Origin: Actinomyces oris | GTDB taxonomy: Bacteria > Actinomycetota > Actinomycetes > Actinomycetales > Actinomycetaceae | Assembly: GCF_001937665.1 (NCBI RefSeq) | Contig: NZ_MSKL01000006.1 | Location: 1-64,000 of the forward strand | Length of the DNA: 64,000 nucleotides | Direction of reading: 5' to 3' | Shown here: positions 21,502-28,981 of the stretch, one piece after another | Position numbering within the stretch: position 1 is the stretch's first letter | Layout: each line of letters begins with the position of its first letter | The notes under the pieces: generated by a model | Databases searched by the model: none | Told to the model about the DNA's origin: nothing | The model's input: the letters and a program-made list of their open reading frames with translations, nothing else | Made by a program: the position numbers and the translations under genes

Positions 21502-21577
21502 CCGCGAGGACGCACCTCGGAACTCGCCGACTGCACCTCCAAGGTGAGGCCGCAAGCCCGAACGTGCGTCCTCGCGG
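21502..21577. terminator. Long inverted repeat between convergent genes
   Basis: CCGCGAGGACGCAC (21502-21515) pairs perfectly with 21564-21577; smaller stems lie between (around CACCTCCAAGGTG). It lies between the convergent membrane-protein and DJ-1-like genes and can terminate both. The arm tip GAGGACGCAC resembles the foldbacks at 5909 and 50732. Confidence 0.7.
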
Positions 21578-21629
21578 CGTATTACGTCAGGGAAAACTCA
21601 CCGGGACCAGACAACGACAAGAGTGGATA

Positions 21630-22223
21630 TCAGCCCTGGTAGACGATCTTGGCCTTGACGTCGTCGACGGCCTCCTCACCGAGGTAGTGGCGCACGATCT
21701 CCAGGCCGAAGTCGATGGCGGTGCCCATGCCGCGGGAGGTGATGACAGGGCCGTCGGTTACGACGGCGGCCTGGCTGACCTGCGCCCCGTGCTCGGCGAG
21801 CACGCTGATGAAGCCCGGGTTCGACGTCGCCTGGCGGCCCTCGAGCAGACCCAGCTCGGCCAGGATCGAGGGGGCGGCGCAGATGGCGGCCACCGGCCGG
21901 CCGGCGCGCACGCGCTCGGTGACCGCGGCCATGAGCGGCTCGACGGCCTTGAGGTTGGGGGTGCCGGGGATGCCACCGGGCAGGACGAGCATGTCGTAGT
22001 CGGCCAGGTTCGCCTCGGCCAGGGTGAGGTCGCAGGTGACGACGATGTTGTGGGAGGAGGTGACGGTCCGCTCAGGGGTCACTGAGATCATCGTCGTCGG
22101 GATTCCGGCGCGGAAGAGGATGTCCACGGTCGCCAGCGCCTCGACCTCCTCCAGTCCCGGCGCGATGAAGACGGCGACGGCCTTATCGGTCCTCTGGTCG
22201 GTGGGCGCGTGGAAAGCGGGCAT
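21630..22223 (-). CDS. DJ-1/PfpI family protein (YajL-like)
   Basis: A 197-residue member of the class I glutamine amidotransferase-like superfamily. FIAPGLEEVEALATVDILFRAG carries the conserved Glu, and AICAAPSILAELGLL is the nucleophile elbow with the reactive Cys; DMLVLPGGIPGTPNL is the usual strand-loop. DJ-1/YajL proteins act as chaperones or glyoxalase/deglycase-like enzymes against oxidative or dicarbonyl damage; the exact role is debated. About 12 extra residues precede the fold. It appears monocistronic. Confidence 0.88.
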   Translation of the reverse strand: MPAFHAPTDQRTDKAVAVFIAPGLEEVEALATVDILFRAGIPTTMISVTPERTVTSSHNIVVTCDLTLAEANLADYDMLVLPGGIPGTPNLKAVEPLMAAVTERVRAGRPVAAICAAPSILAELGLLEGRQATSNPGFISVLAEHGAQVSQAAVVTDGPVITSRGMGTAIDFGLEIVRHYLGEEAVDDVKAKIVYQG

Positions 22224-22320
22224 GTCTCCTCCAGGAAGGTCGGCTCAGATGCGTGTGGCTGCCACCGTCACCCTACGCGCCCGCAGCATCGGCCGGGAAG
22301 GCAGGCGCCGGCACCATGAC

Positions 22321-23853
22321 TCAGCGCTGGCGCAGGAGGTGCTGCTCGGCGTTGTCCAGGATCGGCTTGGCGGTCTCGGGCGCGTAGACGCTCAGGCCGC
22401 CGTCGGATACGGCAAGCTCGACGTCGCCGTCGTCGGCGACAGTGACCGGCTCGTGCCCGCCCAGGACGCAGATCCACTGCTCGCCGGCGTGCCGAGCCCC
22501 GACGTGGAGACGCTTGGTGGCGGCCCTGCGGTCGGACAGGACGACGGCGAGCCCGGAGCCGGGGTGGGCATCGTCGCCCTCGCGCGCGAAGCCGATGAGG
22601 TCGGGCCCGTCGAGGTAATCGTGCTGGGGGCCGTGGGCCAGTGCGCGCCGCATGGTCATGAGCAGCGGCAGCTCGGTGACGGCCGGCAGGTCACCGGTCT
22701 CGGGGGTGCCGAACAGGTCGCCCCAGAAGACGCAGGGGGTCCCGGCCTCGCGCAGCAGGATGAGGGCGTAGGCCGAGGGCTTGAACCACGACTCGATGGT
22801 GGAGGCCAGCGACTGACCCGGCTGGGTGTCGTGGTTCTCCACGAAGGTCACGGCGCGGGCGGGATCGGATGCCACGAGAGTGCCCTCGAAGAGGCGGGAC
22901 AGGTCGACGTCGCCGTTGGAGGTGGAGGCGGCGTGCAGGTGGAAGTGGAGGGGGACGTCGAACAGGCTCATGAAGGGAACGGCCTCCAGGTAGCCCTCCA
23001 GCTCGGCGACGTCGCGGGTCCAGTACTCGCCCACGGCTGGCAGGGCGCGCCCGGTGGCGCGTCGCAGCTCGGGCAGCCAGCGGGCGAAGAAGTCGGCGCC
23101 GACGTGCTTGAGAGCGTCCAGGCGCAGGCCGTCGACGCCGGTGGTCTCCACGTACCAGCGCCCCCAGCGATCCATCTCGGCGCTGACGGCGGGGTCGGTG
23201 ACGTGGACGTCGGAGCCCATGAGGTAGTCGTAGTTGCCGAGCTCATCGTTGACGTTCTCGTTCCACTGCTTGCCCTCGAAGAGCCACACGCCCTGCTGGT
23301 GGCGGGCCTCGTCCCAGTCGGTGCCGTGGAAGCAGGTCCAGTCCCAGGTGAAGTCCGAGTGGGCACCGTTGCGCCCCGGGAAGGTGTAGCGGGTCCAGGC
23401 GGTGATCTCCTCGGTATCGCCGATGGGGCGCATGCGGTCGTGGGGGTCGACCGGGATGGCGCGCACGACCTCGGTGTCATCGCCGCCCATGCGGTGGTTG
23501 AGGACGATGTCGGCCACGACGCTGATGCCGGCCGCGTGCAGGGCCTCGATGGCGGCGAGGTAGTCCTCCTTGGTGCCGTACTTGGTGGGGACGGTGCCCT
23601 TCTGGTCGAACTCGCCCAGGTCGTAGGTGTCGTAGACGCCGTAGCCGACGTCCTCCACTCCGGCCTGTCCCTTGTAGGCGGGCGGGAGCCACACCGAGCT
23701 CACCCCGCAGTCGGCCAGGAGGGAGGCGTTGTCCGCCAGGACGCGCCAGTGGGTCGAGTCGGCGGGCAGGTCCCAGGCGAAGGCCTGGAGCAGGAGGGGA
23801 TTGACGACGTCGTCCGGGTTGGCGGGGCTGGGCTGGGCGCGGTTCTCGGTCAC
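22321..23853 (-). CDS. Alpha-amylase family glycoside hydrolase (GH13), cytoplasmic
   Basis: A 510-residue (beta/alpha)8 enzyme. GH13 signatures: VVADIVLNHRMGG (region I), GLRLDALKHVGADF (region II, nucleophile Asp), PAVGEYWTRD (region III, acid/base Glu) and TFVENHDTQPGQ (region IV, transition-state Asp). The order and the LLQAFAWDLPADSTHW start resemble the GH13_5 liquefying amylases. No signal peptide is present, so it likely acts on internal alpha-glucans such as glycogen or maltodextrin. The start is placed at GTG 23853 (M-TENRAQPS); the frame is open for 43 more codons with atypical sequence. Upstream lies the repeat/toxin-antitoxin region. Confidence 0.9.
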   Translation of the reverse strand: MTENRAQPSPANPDDVVNPLLLQAFAWDLPADSTHWRVLADNASLLADCGVSSVWLPPAYKGQAGVEDVGYGVYDTYDLGEFDQKGTVPTKYGTKEDYLAAIEALHAAGISVVADIVLNHRMGGDDTEVVRAIPVDPHDRMRPIGDTEEITAWTRYTFPGRNGAHSDFTWDWTCFHGTDWDEARHQQGVWLFEGKQWNENVNDELGNYDYLMGSDVHVTDPAVSAEMDRWGRWYVETTGVDGLRLDALKHVGADFFARWLPELRRATGRALPAVGEYWTRDVAELEGYLEAVPFMSLFDVPLHFHLHAASTSNGDVDLSRLFEGTLVASDPARAVTFVENHDTQPGQSLASTIESWFKPSAYALILLREAGTPCVFWGDLFGTPETGDLPAVTELPLLMTMRRALAHGPQHDYLDGPDLIGFAREGDDAHPGSGLAVVLSDRRAATKRLHVGARHAGEQWICVLGGHEPVTVADDGDVELAVSDGGLSVYAPETAKPILDNAEQHLLRQR

Positions 23854-23993
23854 GGATCCGATGCTGCCAGTCCTCCCCGTAGGCGGCAGCAGAATGCGCG
23901 TTCGAAAAGCCCGTGTGTGTCCGCCTGCCCCATGCCAGGTTGTTCTGCGCCTCCCCGCAGGGTTCCTCCCGGTGCCCCACATGTCTCGACGGC

Positions 23994-24152
23994 CGGGGAC
24001 ATTCCACGCGGCCGGGGACAGGTCGTTCCGGCCGGGGGCATGTCGTTCCGGCCGGGGGCATTCGACGCCGTCGGGGACCGGAATCCTGTCCCCCTACGCG
24101 CAGGGCGTCCCCGGCCGGAAGAGAATGCACCCCCACGCGCCAAATGTCCCCG
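23994..24152. repeat. Foldback repeat, copy 1 (about 159 bp, MITE-like)
   Basis: Ends are inverted: CGGGGACATTCCACGCG at the left and its near complement (ending AATGTCCCCG) at the right. The left half has tandem 20-nt units of the form GGCCGGGGGCAT-N8. A second copy lies at 24903-25041 with a handful of substitutions and one 20-nt unit fewer. The two copies are in the same orientation and bracket the RHH/Doc genes. Confidence 0.85.
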
Positions 24153-24198
24153 ATGGTGAGCCGCAGACTCTTGTCGATCCTGAGAACACACCCCACCT

Positions 24199-24227
24199 GA
24201 TACCAGTCTGGTACCACCTGCTACTGT
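24199..24227 (+). promoter_or_regulatory. Promoter and operator of the RHH/Doc toxin-antitoxin operon
   Basis: TACCAGTCTGGTA (24201-24213) is a perfect palindrome around one T. A -10-like TACTGT (24222-24227) lies six bases before the ATG at 24234, so the mRNA may be leaderless, and the palindrome then overlaps the -35 position. This is the usual layout for self-repression by an RHH antitoxin. Confidence 0.6.
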
Positions 24228-24233
24228 GGACGT

Positions 24234-24437
24234 ATGGCGATGACATTGCGTTTGAGCAAAGAGGATGAGCGGCTGCTCGCGCTCCTTGCGGAGGAGGACG
24301 GAGTCAGCCGCCAGGAGGCGACGATCCGGGCGATCCACGAGGCGGCCGCGCGCCGCGGACATGAGCAGCGAGTCGCGGACGCCTCCGCCCGCATCCGCAG
24401 CCGATACGCCGAGGTCCTGGAACGCCTTGGTCGCTGA
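24234..24437 (+). CDS. Ribbon-helix-helix antitoxin
   Basis: A 67-residue protein with a short N-terminal strand (MTLRLSKED) followed by two helices (DERLLALLAEEDGVSRQEATIRAIHEAAARR), the ribbon-helix-helix fold of CopG/Arc-type repressors, and a charged C-terminal helix that would wrap a toxin. It lies 12 nt before a Doc-family toxin gene. The pairing of Doc with an RHH antitoxin rather than Phd is common in Actinobacteria. Its presumed operator is the dyad at 24201-24213. The start ATG has no Shine-Dalgarno, consistent with a leaderless transcript. Confidence 0.85.
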   Translation: MAMTLRLSKEDERLLALLAEEDGVSRQEATIRAIHEAAARRGHEQRVADASARIRSRYAEVLERLGR

Positions 24438-24449
24438 TCGGGCGCAGAA

Positions 24450-24827
24450 ATGGTTGAGTACCTGACGCTCGAGGACGCGTTGTCACTCATTGGGGACCTC
24501 GCTGTGGGACCGGTCCGGGATCTCGGCCTGCTCGACGCGGCGTTGCACCGACCTGCAACCATGCTCTGGGGACGCGACGCTTACGCCACGATCGATGAGA
24601 AGGCGGCGGCTCTGCTCGATTCCCTGGTCCGCAATCATCCGCTGGTGGATGGCAACAAGCGCCTGGGGTGGTTGGCCACGCTGGTCTTCCTGGACGTCAA
24701 CGACCACTGGGTCGAGGCGCCCGACGACGACGCCTACCGGCTGGTGATGGACGTCGCCGCTGGGGAGCTCTCACTCAAGGAGATCGCTGAGGCCCTATCG
24801 CGATGGCACGGCCACGGCTCGGAATAG
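24450..24827 (+). CDS. Doc-type (Fic/Doc) death-on-curing toxin
   Basis: A 125-residue Fic-fold protein with the catalytic motif HPLVDGNKRLGW (H-x-x-x-D-G-N-K), in the short Doc form. Phage P1 Doc phosphorylates EF-Tu and stops translation; the same reaction is inferred here. Other family marks are the N-terminal YLTLEDAL, LLDAALHRP, and KAAALLDSLVRN before the motif. All catalytic residues are intact. It is co-transcribed with the RHH antitoxin and the pair is bracketed by two copies of a foldback repeat, suggesting acquisition or movement as a unit. Confidence 0.92.
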   Translation: MVEYLTLEDALSLIGDLAVGPVRDLGLLDAALHRPATMLWGRDAYATIDEKAAALLDSLVRNHPLVDGNKRLGWLATLVFLDVNDHWVEAPDDDAYRLVMDVAAGELSLKEIAEALSRWHGHGSE

Positions 24828-25189
24828 AGCAGCACTGTGGGGCAAGGCGTCGATCTCTCGGCTTGGAGACGCGCCCCTCCGGGCCTGGACATCCGACGCC
24901 GTCGGGGACATTCCACGCGGCCGGAGGCATGTCGTTCCGGCTGGGGGCATTCGACGCCGTCGGGGACCGGATTCCTGTCCCCCTACGCGCAGGGTGTCCC
25001 CGGCCAGGAGAGAATGCACCCCCACGCGCAGAATGTCCCCGTCGAGATCGGCCGCCCAGGCCTAGTGTCGGTACCGTGCCGACCAGTGCCAAGCCAGCAC
25101 CGGTCCAGCGCCGAGCAGTGCCAGACCGGCACCAAGCCAGGTCCTTACCCAACGCCCGGCCCAGCACCGGACCAGCGTCCATCCAGCGC
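24828..25189. other. 362-bp intergenic region with foldback copy 2 and low-complexity repeats
   Basis: Besides the second foldback copy, positions about 25076-25185 are built from degenerate repeats of CCAGCACCGGTCCAGCGCC-like units (for example 25095-25113 and 25158-25177). This stretch lies just after the methyltransferase stop on the other strand. No gene is supported. Confidence 0.55.
24903..25041. repeat. Foldback repeat, copy 2 (about 139 bp)
   Basis: Same orientation and ends as copy 1 (CGGGGACATTCCACGCG to AATGTCCCCG) but missing one internal 20-nt unit and differing at several positions (for example GGAGG for GGGGG near 24923). It starts 76 nt after the Doc stop codon. Confidence 0.85.
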
Positions 25190-25999
25190 TCAGGCCGAGG
25201 CTCGCAGCACCACGATGCGCTCGGCGAGCTTGTCCACCAGCGGCAGCCGCATCAGAGGCGCGAGCAGGGGGTGATAGCGCGCGATGGTTTGGGTGAAGGG
25301 GACGTCGTGGAGCAGTGTGTAACCGGGGGCCACCGTCCGGCGGAACTCCGAGGCGCTGGAGCAGCCGTAGGTGTAGCGCGCCCCCGCGTCCTCCACTGAG
25401 CGCTCCCGGCCGTACTTCTGGAACAGTCGGGGCATGACCTCGATGAGGACGGTCGCGCCGGGCAGGCGCGCGGCGATGATGTCCAGGAGCGTGCACACCT
25501 CCTCCTGCTCTAGATACATGCTCAGCCCCTCGATGATGACGAGCACGTCGCGGCTCACGTCCCCCAGCTGGTCGGGCCAGGCGGGGTCGAGGGCGGAGGC
25601 CGCGATCGTGCGGTGACGCTCACCGTCCCCGAGCAGCCGACGTCGCAGCGCGATGACGTCGGGCAGGTCGAGGTCGTACCAGGTGACGTGCCCGTCGTCG
25701 AGGCGCTGGAAGCGGGTGTCGAGCCCGCAGGCGATGTTGACCACCGTGCAGCCGGGGTGGGTGTGCAGGTACCCGGCTACGAGCGGGTCGAGTGTGAGGG
25801 TGCGCAGCACGACGCCGTCGGCCATGAGCCGGTCCTGGGCGGCCAAGGTGAAGTCGTAGTCGAGCCGAGAGACGAGCTCGACGGCGGCGGGGTCCGTGAA
25901 GCGCGGGCGGTCGGAGAGCGTGTGCTCCGCCCTGGCGTGGAGGGTCAGCAGCATCGTCTTGCTGACACTGGTCAGGTCCGCGGTCCCGTGTGCGCTCAT
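25190..25999 (-). CDS. Class I SAM-dependent methyltransferase, LCMT/TcmP-like family
   Basis: A 269-residue protein of the leucine-carboxyl-methyltransferase-like family (PF04072). VVNIACGLDTRFQRL is the SAM-binding motif I, YDLDLPDVIALRR the acidic post-I region, and DVLVIIEGLSMYLEQEEV the conserved IEGxxMYL. The N-terminal KTMLLTLHARAEHTLSDRPRFTDPAAVEL is typical. Relatives methylate polyketide or small-molecule carboxylates (TcmP, Omt). No biosynthetic neighbours are present, so the substrate is unknown. Confidence 0.87.
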   Translation of the reverse strand: MSAHGTADLTSVSKTMLLTLHARAEHTLSDRPRFTDPAAVELVSRLDYDFTLAAQDRLMADGVVLRTLTLDPLVAGYLHTHPGCTVVNIACGLDTRFQRLDDGHVTWYDLDLPDVIALRRRLLGDGERHRTIAASALDPAWPDQLGDVSRDVLVIIEGLSMYLEQEEVCTLLDIIAARLPGATVLIEVMPRLFQKYGRERSVEDAGARYTYGCSSASEFRRTVAPGYTLLHDVPFTQTIARYHPLLAPLMRLPLVDKLAERIVVLRASA

Positions 26000-26087
26000 G
26001 CGGTCAATTCTGCGGTGCCGGCGATTCGGGCACCAGTGCCGTCAGAAAACGGAATACGTCTCCGAGCCCCACGCCCAGCCGCGCGGC

Positions 26088-26870
26088 TCAGTCCTCCTCC
26101 AGGACACCGTTCCAGGCCAGGAAGTCGGTGGTGCGGCGCATGGCCTCCTCCCAGCTGGCGTCGCCGAAGCCGTGGGCGGCGCCGGGGATGGTGACGAGCT
26201 CGGCATCGGGCGTGGCGCTCACAGCGGCCCGGGAGACCTCGATGGGCACGGAACGGTCCTGGTCCCCGTGGACGATGAGGACGGGGCGGCGGTAGGTGGC
26301 CAGCTCGGCCCCGACCTCCAGGTTCCAGCCGTCGACGGCGTAGGTGCGCCCCAGGCGGGTGCCCGCCCAGTCGAACTCCTCGGGCACTGCCGCCAGGGTG
26401 CGGAAGGCGGCGCGCAGGTTCTCCCCCAGTTTCAGTGCCGGGTACCACAGGGCCAAAGCCGTGATCCGTTGCGAGTGGCGGGCGGCCGCGAGCGCCGCGA
26501 CCGCTCCGCCCAGGCTCAGCCCGAACAGGGCGACCCGGGAGGCGTCGACCTCCGGCCAGGCGCACGTGGCGGTAAGGACGGCTTCGAGGTCGGCCAGCTC
26601 GGTGAGGGCCGACATCGCGGTGGTCTCGCCCTGGCTGGCGCTGCCGCCGCCCCCGCGGAAGTCGAAGCAGACGGCCACGGCTCCGGCGGCGGCGAAGCGG
26701 CGTGCCATGGGTGCGACGCGGGTGTGGGAGCCCTCCATGCCGTGGCAGCAGATGACCAGGGGTGCGGGGGCCGACGACGCCGAGCGCGGGACGTAGGCCA
26801 GTCCTCCGATCCTCTGCCCCTGGGCGGTGAAGGTGACCTGCCGTGAGAGGTAGGGCTGAGTCATCGTCAC
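26088..26870 (-). CDS. Alpha/beta hydrolase (dienelactone-hydrolase-like)
   Basis: A 260-residue hydrolase. LVICCHGMEGSHTRVAPMARR gives the oxyanion region, ALFGLSLGGAVAALAAARHS the nucleophile elbow, LIVHGDQDRSVP the acidic residue and PGAAHGFGDASW the catalytic His. The fold is a compact DLH/BAAT-type core. AAGGAG lies five bases before GTG 26870 (M-TMTQPYLSRQ), so that start is preferred to the ATG at 26864. It follows another hydrolase gene on the same strand after a terminator hairpin (26909-26942). No signal peptide; the substrate is unknown. Confidence 0.85.
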   Translation of the reverse strand: MTMTQPYLSRQVTFTAQGQRIGGLAYVPRSASSAPAPLVICCHGMEGSHTRVAPMARRFAAAGAVAVCFDFRGGGGSASQGETTAMSALTELADLEAVLTATCAWPEVDASRVALFGLSLGGAVAALAAARHSQRITALALWYPALKLGENLRAAFRTLAAVPEEFDWAGTRLGRTYAVDGWNLEVGAELATYRRPVLIVHGDQDRSVPIEVSRAAVSATPDAELVTIPGAAHGFGDASWEEAMRRTTDFLAWNGVLEED

Positions 26871-26908
26871 GTGCTCTCCTTGCTGTACGGGACCGGCAAC
26901 GGGAGTCC

Positions 26909-26942
26909 GGCCCGGCGGCCATCGTAGACGGGCCGCCGGGCC
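26909..26942 (-). terminator. Terminator hairpin after the second alpha/beta hydrolase
   Basis: Perfect 12-bp stem GGCCCGGCGGCC (26909-26920) with 26931-26942, ten-base loop. It lies 27 nt past the stop of the upstream minus-strand hydrolase gene and before the next gene. Confidence 0.75.
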
Positions 26943-26968
26943 TGGCTGCCGAATCGGGCTGCCCGGCC

Positions 26969-27850
26969 TCAGGAGTCGAGGTGGTCCAGCAGCGTGGGGA
27001 TGAACTCCCGGTAGTACTGGAAGACCCCACCGTGGCCCGCCCCGGGGTAGATGACCAGGGTGCTGCCGGGAATCCGCCGGTGCATGTCCTGGGACAACGG
27101 GGTGGGGACCATACGATCGTGATCCCCGTTGGCGATCAGCGTGGGGGCCGTGATCCTGGACAGATCCTGCGGCTGCTGGCGTCCCCATGCCTTGATGGCG
27201 GCAATCTGAGTACGGAAGGCCTTCAAGGTGATCGGGGAGTCTCGCTCCATGACTCGTTCATGAATCCGGGCGAGGTAGTCGCGCGCTGCGGCCTTGCCGT
27301 CGGGTGTGCGCGGGAAGAAGAGGAACTCCTTGGCGTCGGTGCGGGCGAGCGCTCCGCGCAGCATGTCGAGGTAGACGTAGGCGGCTCCGGTTGGCCGGTC
27401 GATCCCCTTGCCCCCTGCAGGACCGGTTCCGGCCAGGACGAGCCGTCGGACCAGGCTCGGGGCGTCGAGAGTGACCTGCTGGGCGACGAACCCTCCCAGC
27501 GAGAAGCCCATGAGGTCGATCCGGGTCAGACCGAGCTCAGAGATGAAGGCCCGTGCGGCACCGGCCATCCCTTTGATGGTTCGTGGGACGTTCCCGGTGG
27601 AGGAGCCGACGCCCGGCAGGTCGACCGCAATGACGCGGCGGCCCTCGGCGAGCGCCTCAACGACGCGGGGGTCCCACTCGTCGAGGGTGGCCCCGAGGTG
27701 GGCGAGCAGCACAACGGGCGGCCTTCCGGAGTCGACCCCGAGGTCCCGGTAGGCGAAGGACTCTCCTCTCACCCGCAGGTGCCGGGTGGGAGCGGAGGTC
27801 CACCTGGTGATGGGCCCGGCGATCATGGTGGTGCCGTCTGTCTCAGGCAT
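26969..27850 (-). CDS. Alpha/beta fold hydrolase
   Basis: A 293-residue alpha/beta hydrolase of the haloperoxidase/esterase type. LAHLGATLDEWDP is the oxyanion region, DLMGFSLGGFVAQQVTLDAP the nucleophile elbow (GFSLGG), IANGDHDRMVPTPL the acid region and YPGAGHGGVFQYY the catalytic His. A strong AGGAGGT lies eight bases before the ATG, inside the end of the upstream reductase gene, which it overlaps by eight bases. The two therefore form an operon that diverges from the HxlR regulator. Confidence 0.88.
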   Translation of the reverse strand: MPETDGTTMIAGPITRWTSAPTRHLRVRGESFAYRDLGVDSGRPPVVLLAHLGATLDEWDPRVVEALAEGRRVIAVDLPGVGSSTGNVPRTIKGMAGAARAFISELGLTRIDLMGFSLGGFVAQQVTLDAPSLVRRLVLAGTGPAGGKGIDRPTGAAYVYLDMLRGALARTDAKEFLFFPRTPDGKAAARDYLARIHERVMERDSPITLKAFRTQIAAIKAWGRQQPQDLSRITAPTLIANGDHDRMVPTPLSQDMHRRIPGSTLVIYPGAGHGGVFQYYREFIPTLLDHLDS

Positions 27851-28868
27851 GAGCGGTGACCTCCTGCTCGCTGGTGGCCACGAGGACCTTGCCGCGGGTC
27901 CCGCCGGCCAGCAGCTGGTCGAGCGCGGCGAGGGTCTGCTCGAAGGGCAGAATCCGGTCGACGACGGGCTGGATGACGCCGTCGTCCACGAGACCGGCGA
28001 TGGTGCGCAAGGCCTCTCCGTCGGGTTCGATGAACAGGAACCGGTAGCGCACGCCGAGTTTGCGGGCCTGGCGGCGCACCTTGAGGCTGAGGACGGACAG
28101 AGCGGCCTTGACCACCGGACCGGCGCCGGCCTGGTCGGCCAGTGACGGGTCGGGGGTGCCGGCGATGCCCACCACGATCCCACCGGGACGCAGGACCTGG
28201 AAGGATCGTGAGGTGATCTCGCCGCCCTGGGTGTCGACGACGATGTCCACCGGGGTCTCGGCCAGGCGCTGGACGAAGTCCTCACTGCGGTAGTCGATGA
28301 CGATGTCCGCACCGAGCTGCCGGACCGTCTCGGCGCTGGAGGCCGAGGCCGTGGTGGCGATAGTGGCCCCCAGGTGCTTGGCGAGCTGGATGACGGCCGA
28401 CCCCACTCCGCCAGCGCCACCGTGCACCAGGACCGTCTGGCCCGGCTGGAGGCGGCCGATCGTCACCAGAGACTGCCACGCGGTCAGAGCGACAACCGGC
28501 AAAGCAGCCGCTTGAGCCAATGAGATGCTCCGGGGCGCAGGGGCGAGGGCGTCGGCACCGACCACGACGAACTCGGCCCAGGTCCCCATGGCCACCACGC
28601 CGGTGTAGCCGTAGACCTGATCGCCAACGGCGAGTTCTGTGACCTGAGAGCCGACGGCGATCACCTCGCCGCTCAGCTCTCCTCCCATCACCTTGGGCAG
28701 GTCGAGCCGGAAGACGGCCTTGAACTCACCGGTACGGGTGCGCTCATCGGCGTGATTGACGCCGGAGGCGACCATCCGCACCAGGACCTGGCGCGGGCCG
28801 GGATCGGGAACGGGCATGTCGACGGCGCTCAGAGGGTGGCCGTACTTCTTCAGGACGAAAGCCTTCAC
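27843..28868 (-). CDS. NADP-dependent zinc-free MDR oxidoreductase (quinone reductase-like)
   Basis: A 341-residue medium-chain reductase. MVASGVNHADERTRTGEF, GELSGEVIAVGSQV and AALPVVALTAWQSLVTIG mark the catalytic domain; VLVHGGAGGVGSAVIQLAKHLGA is the nucleotide-binding Rossmann loop. The Cys/His zinc ligands of alcohol dehydrogenases are absent, so it is of the quinone oxidoreductase type. GGAAGGA lies six bases before GTG 28868, preferred over the ATG at 28901, which lacks a ribosome site. It is divergent from an HxlR regulator across an 18-bp inverted repeat, so it is probably an electrophile/quinone-induced target. Confidence 0.87.
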   Translation of the reverse strand: MKAFVLKKYGHPLSAVDMPVPDPGPRQVLVRMVASGVNHADERTRTGEFKAVFRLDLPKVMGGELSGEVIAVGSQVTELAVGDQVYGYTGVVAMGTWAEFVVVGADALAPAPRSISLAQAAALPVVALTAWQSLVTIGRLQPGQTVLVHGGAGGVGSAVIQLAKHLGATIATTASASSAETVRQLGADIVIDYRSEDFVQRLAETPVDIVVDTQGGEITSRSFQVLRPGGIVVGIAGTPDPSLADQAGAGPVVKAALSVLSLKVRRQARKLGVRYRFLFIEPDGEALRTIAGLVDDGVIQPVVDRILPFEQTLAALDQLLAGGTRGKVLVATSEQEVTAHA

Positions 28869-28902
28869 GTGGTGTCCTTCCTGTGCCGCAGCACCAGACA
28901 TC

Positions 28903-28963
28903 TAGTTGCATTGTGTTACCACTCGAAGTAGACGGTATGCTATCCGGTAACAGAATGCAACTA
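28903..28963. promoter_or_regulatory. Paired operator in the HxlR divergent promoter
   Basis: TAGTTGCATTGTGTTACC (28903-28920) is repeated in inverted form at 28946-28963 with one mismatch; the arm centres are 43 bp apart, about four helical turns. The two arms sit beside the starts of the reductase and hxlR-like genes, as expected for an HxlR-family dimer acting on both. Confidence 0.8.
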
Positions 28964-28981
28964 CCTCGGAAGGAGGGCGCG

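Larger units (their letters stand above)
23854..24233. other. 380-bp intergenic region holding a foldback repeat and the Doc-module promoter
   Basis: Between the alpha-amylase start and the RHH antitoxin gene. It contains the repeat at 23994-24152 and a short promoter region with a dyad at 24201-24213. No other gene is supported. Confidence 0.6.

Noticed and set aside
22024-24159. 711-codon open frame on the plus strand across the alpha-amylase gene
   Set aside because: It is antisense to a gene with all GH13 motifs and has the Val/Gly/Ala-rich composition of a high-GC shadow frame.
23994-25041. CRISPR array
   Set aside because: The repeat units are contiguous without spacers, and no cas gene is present.
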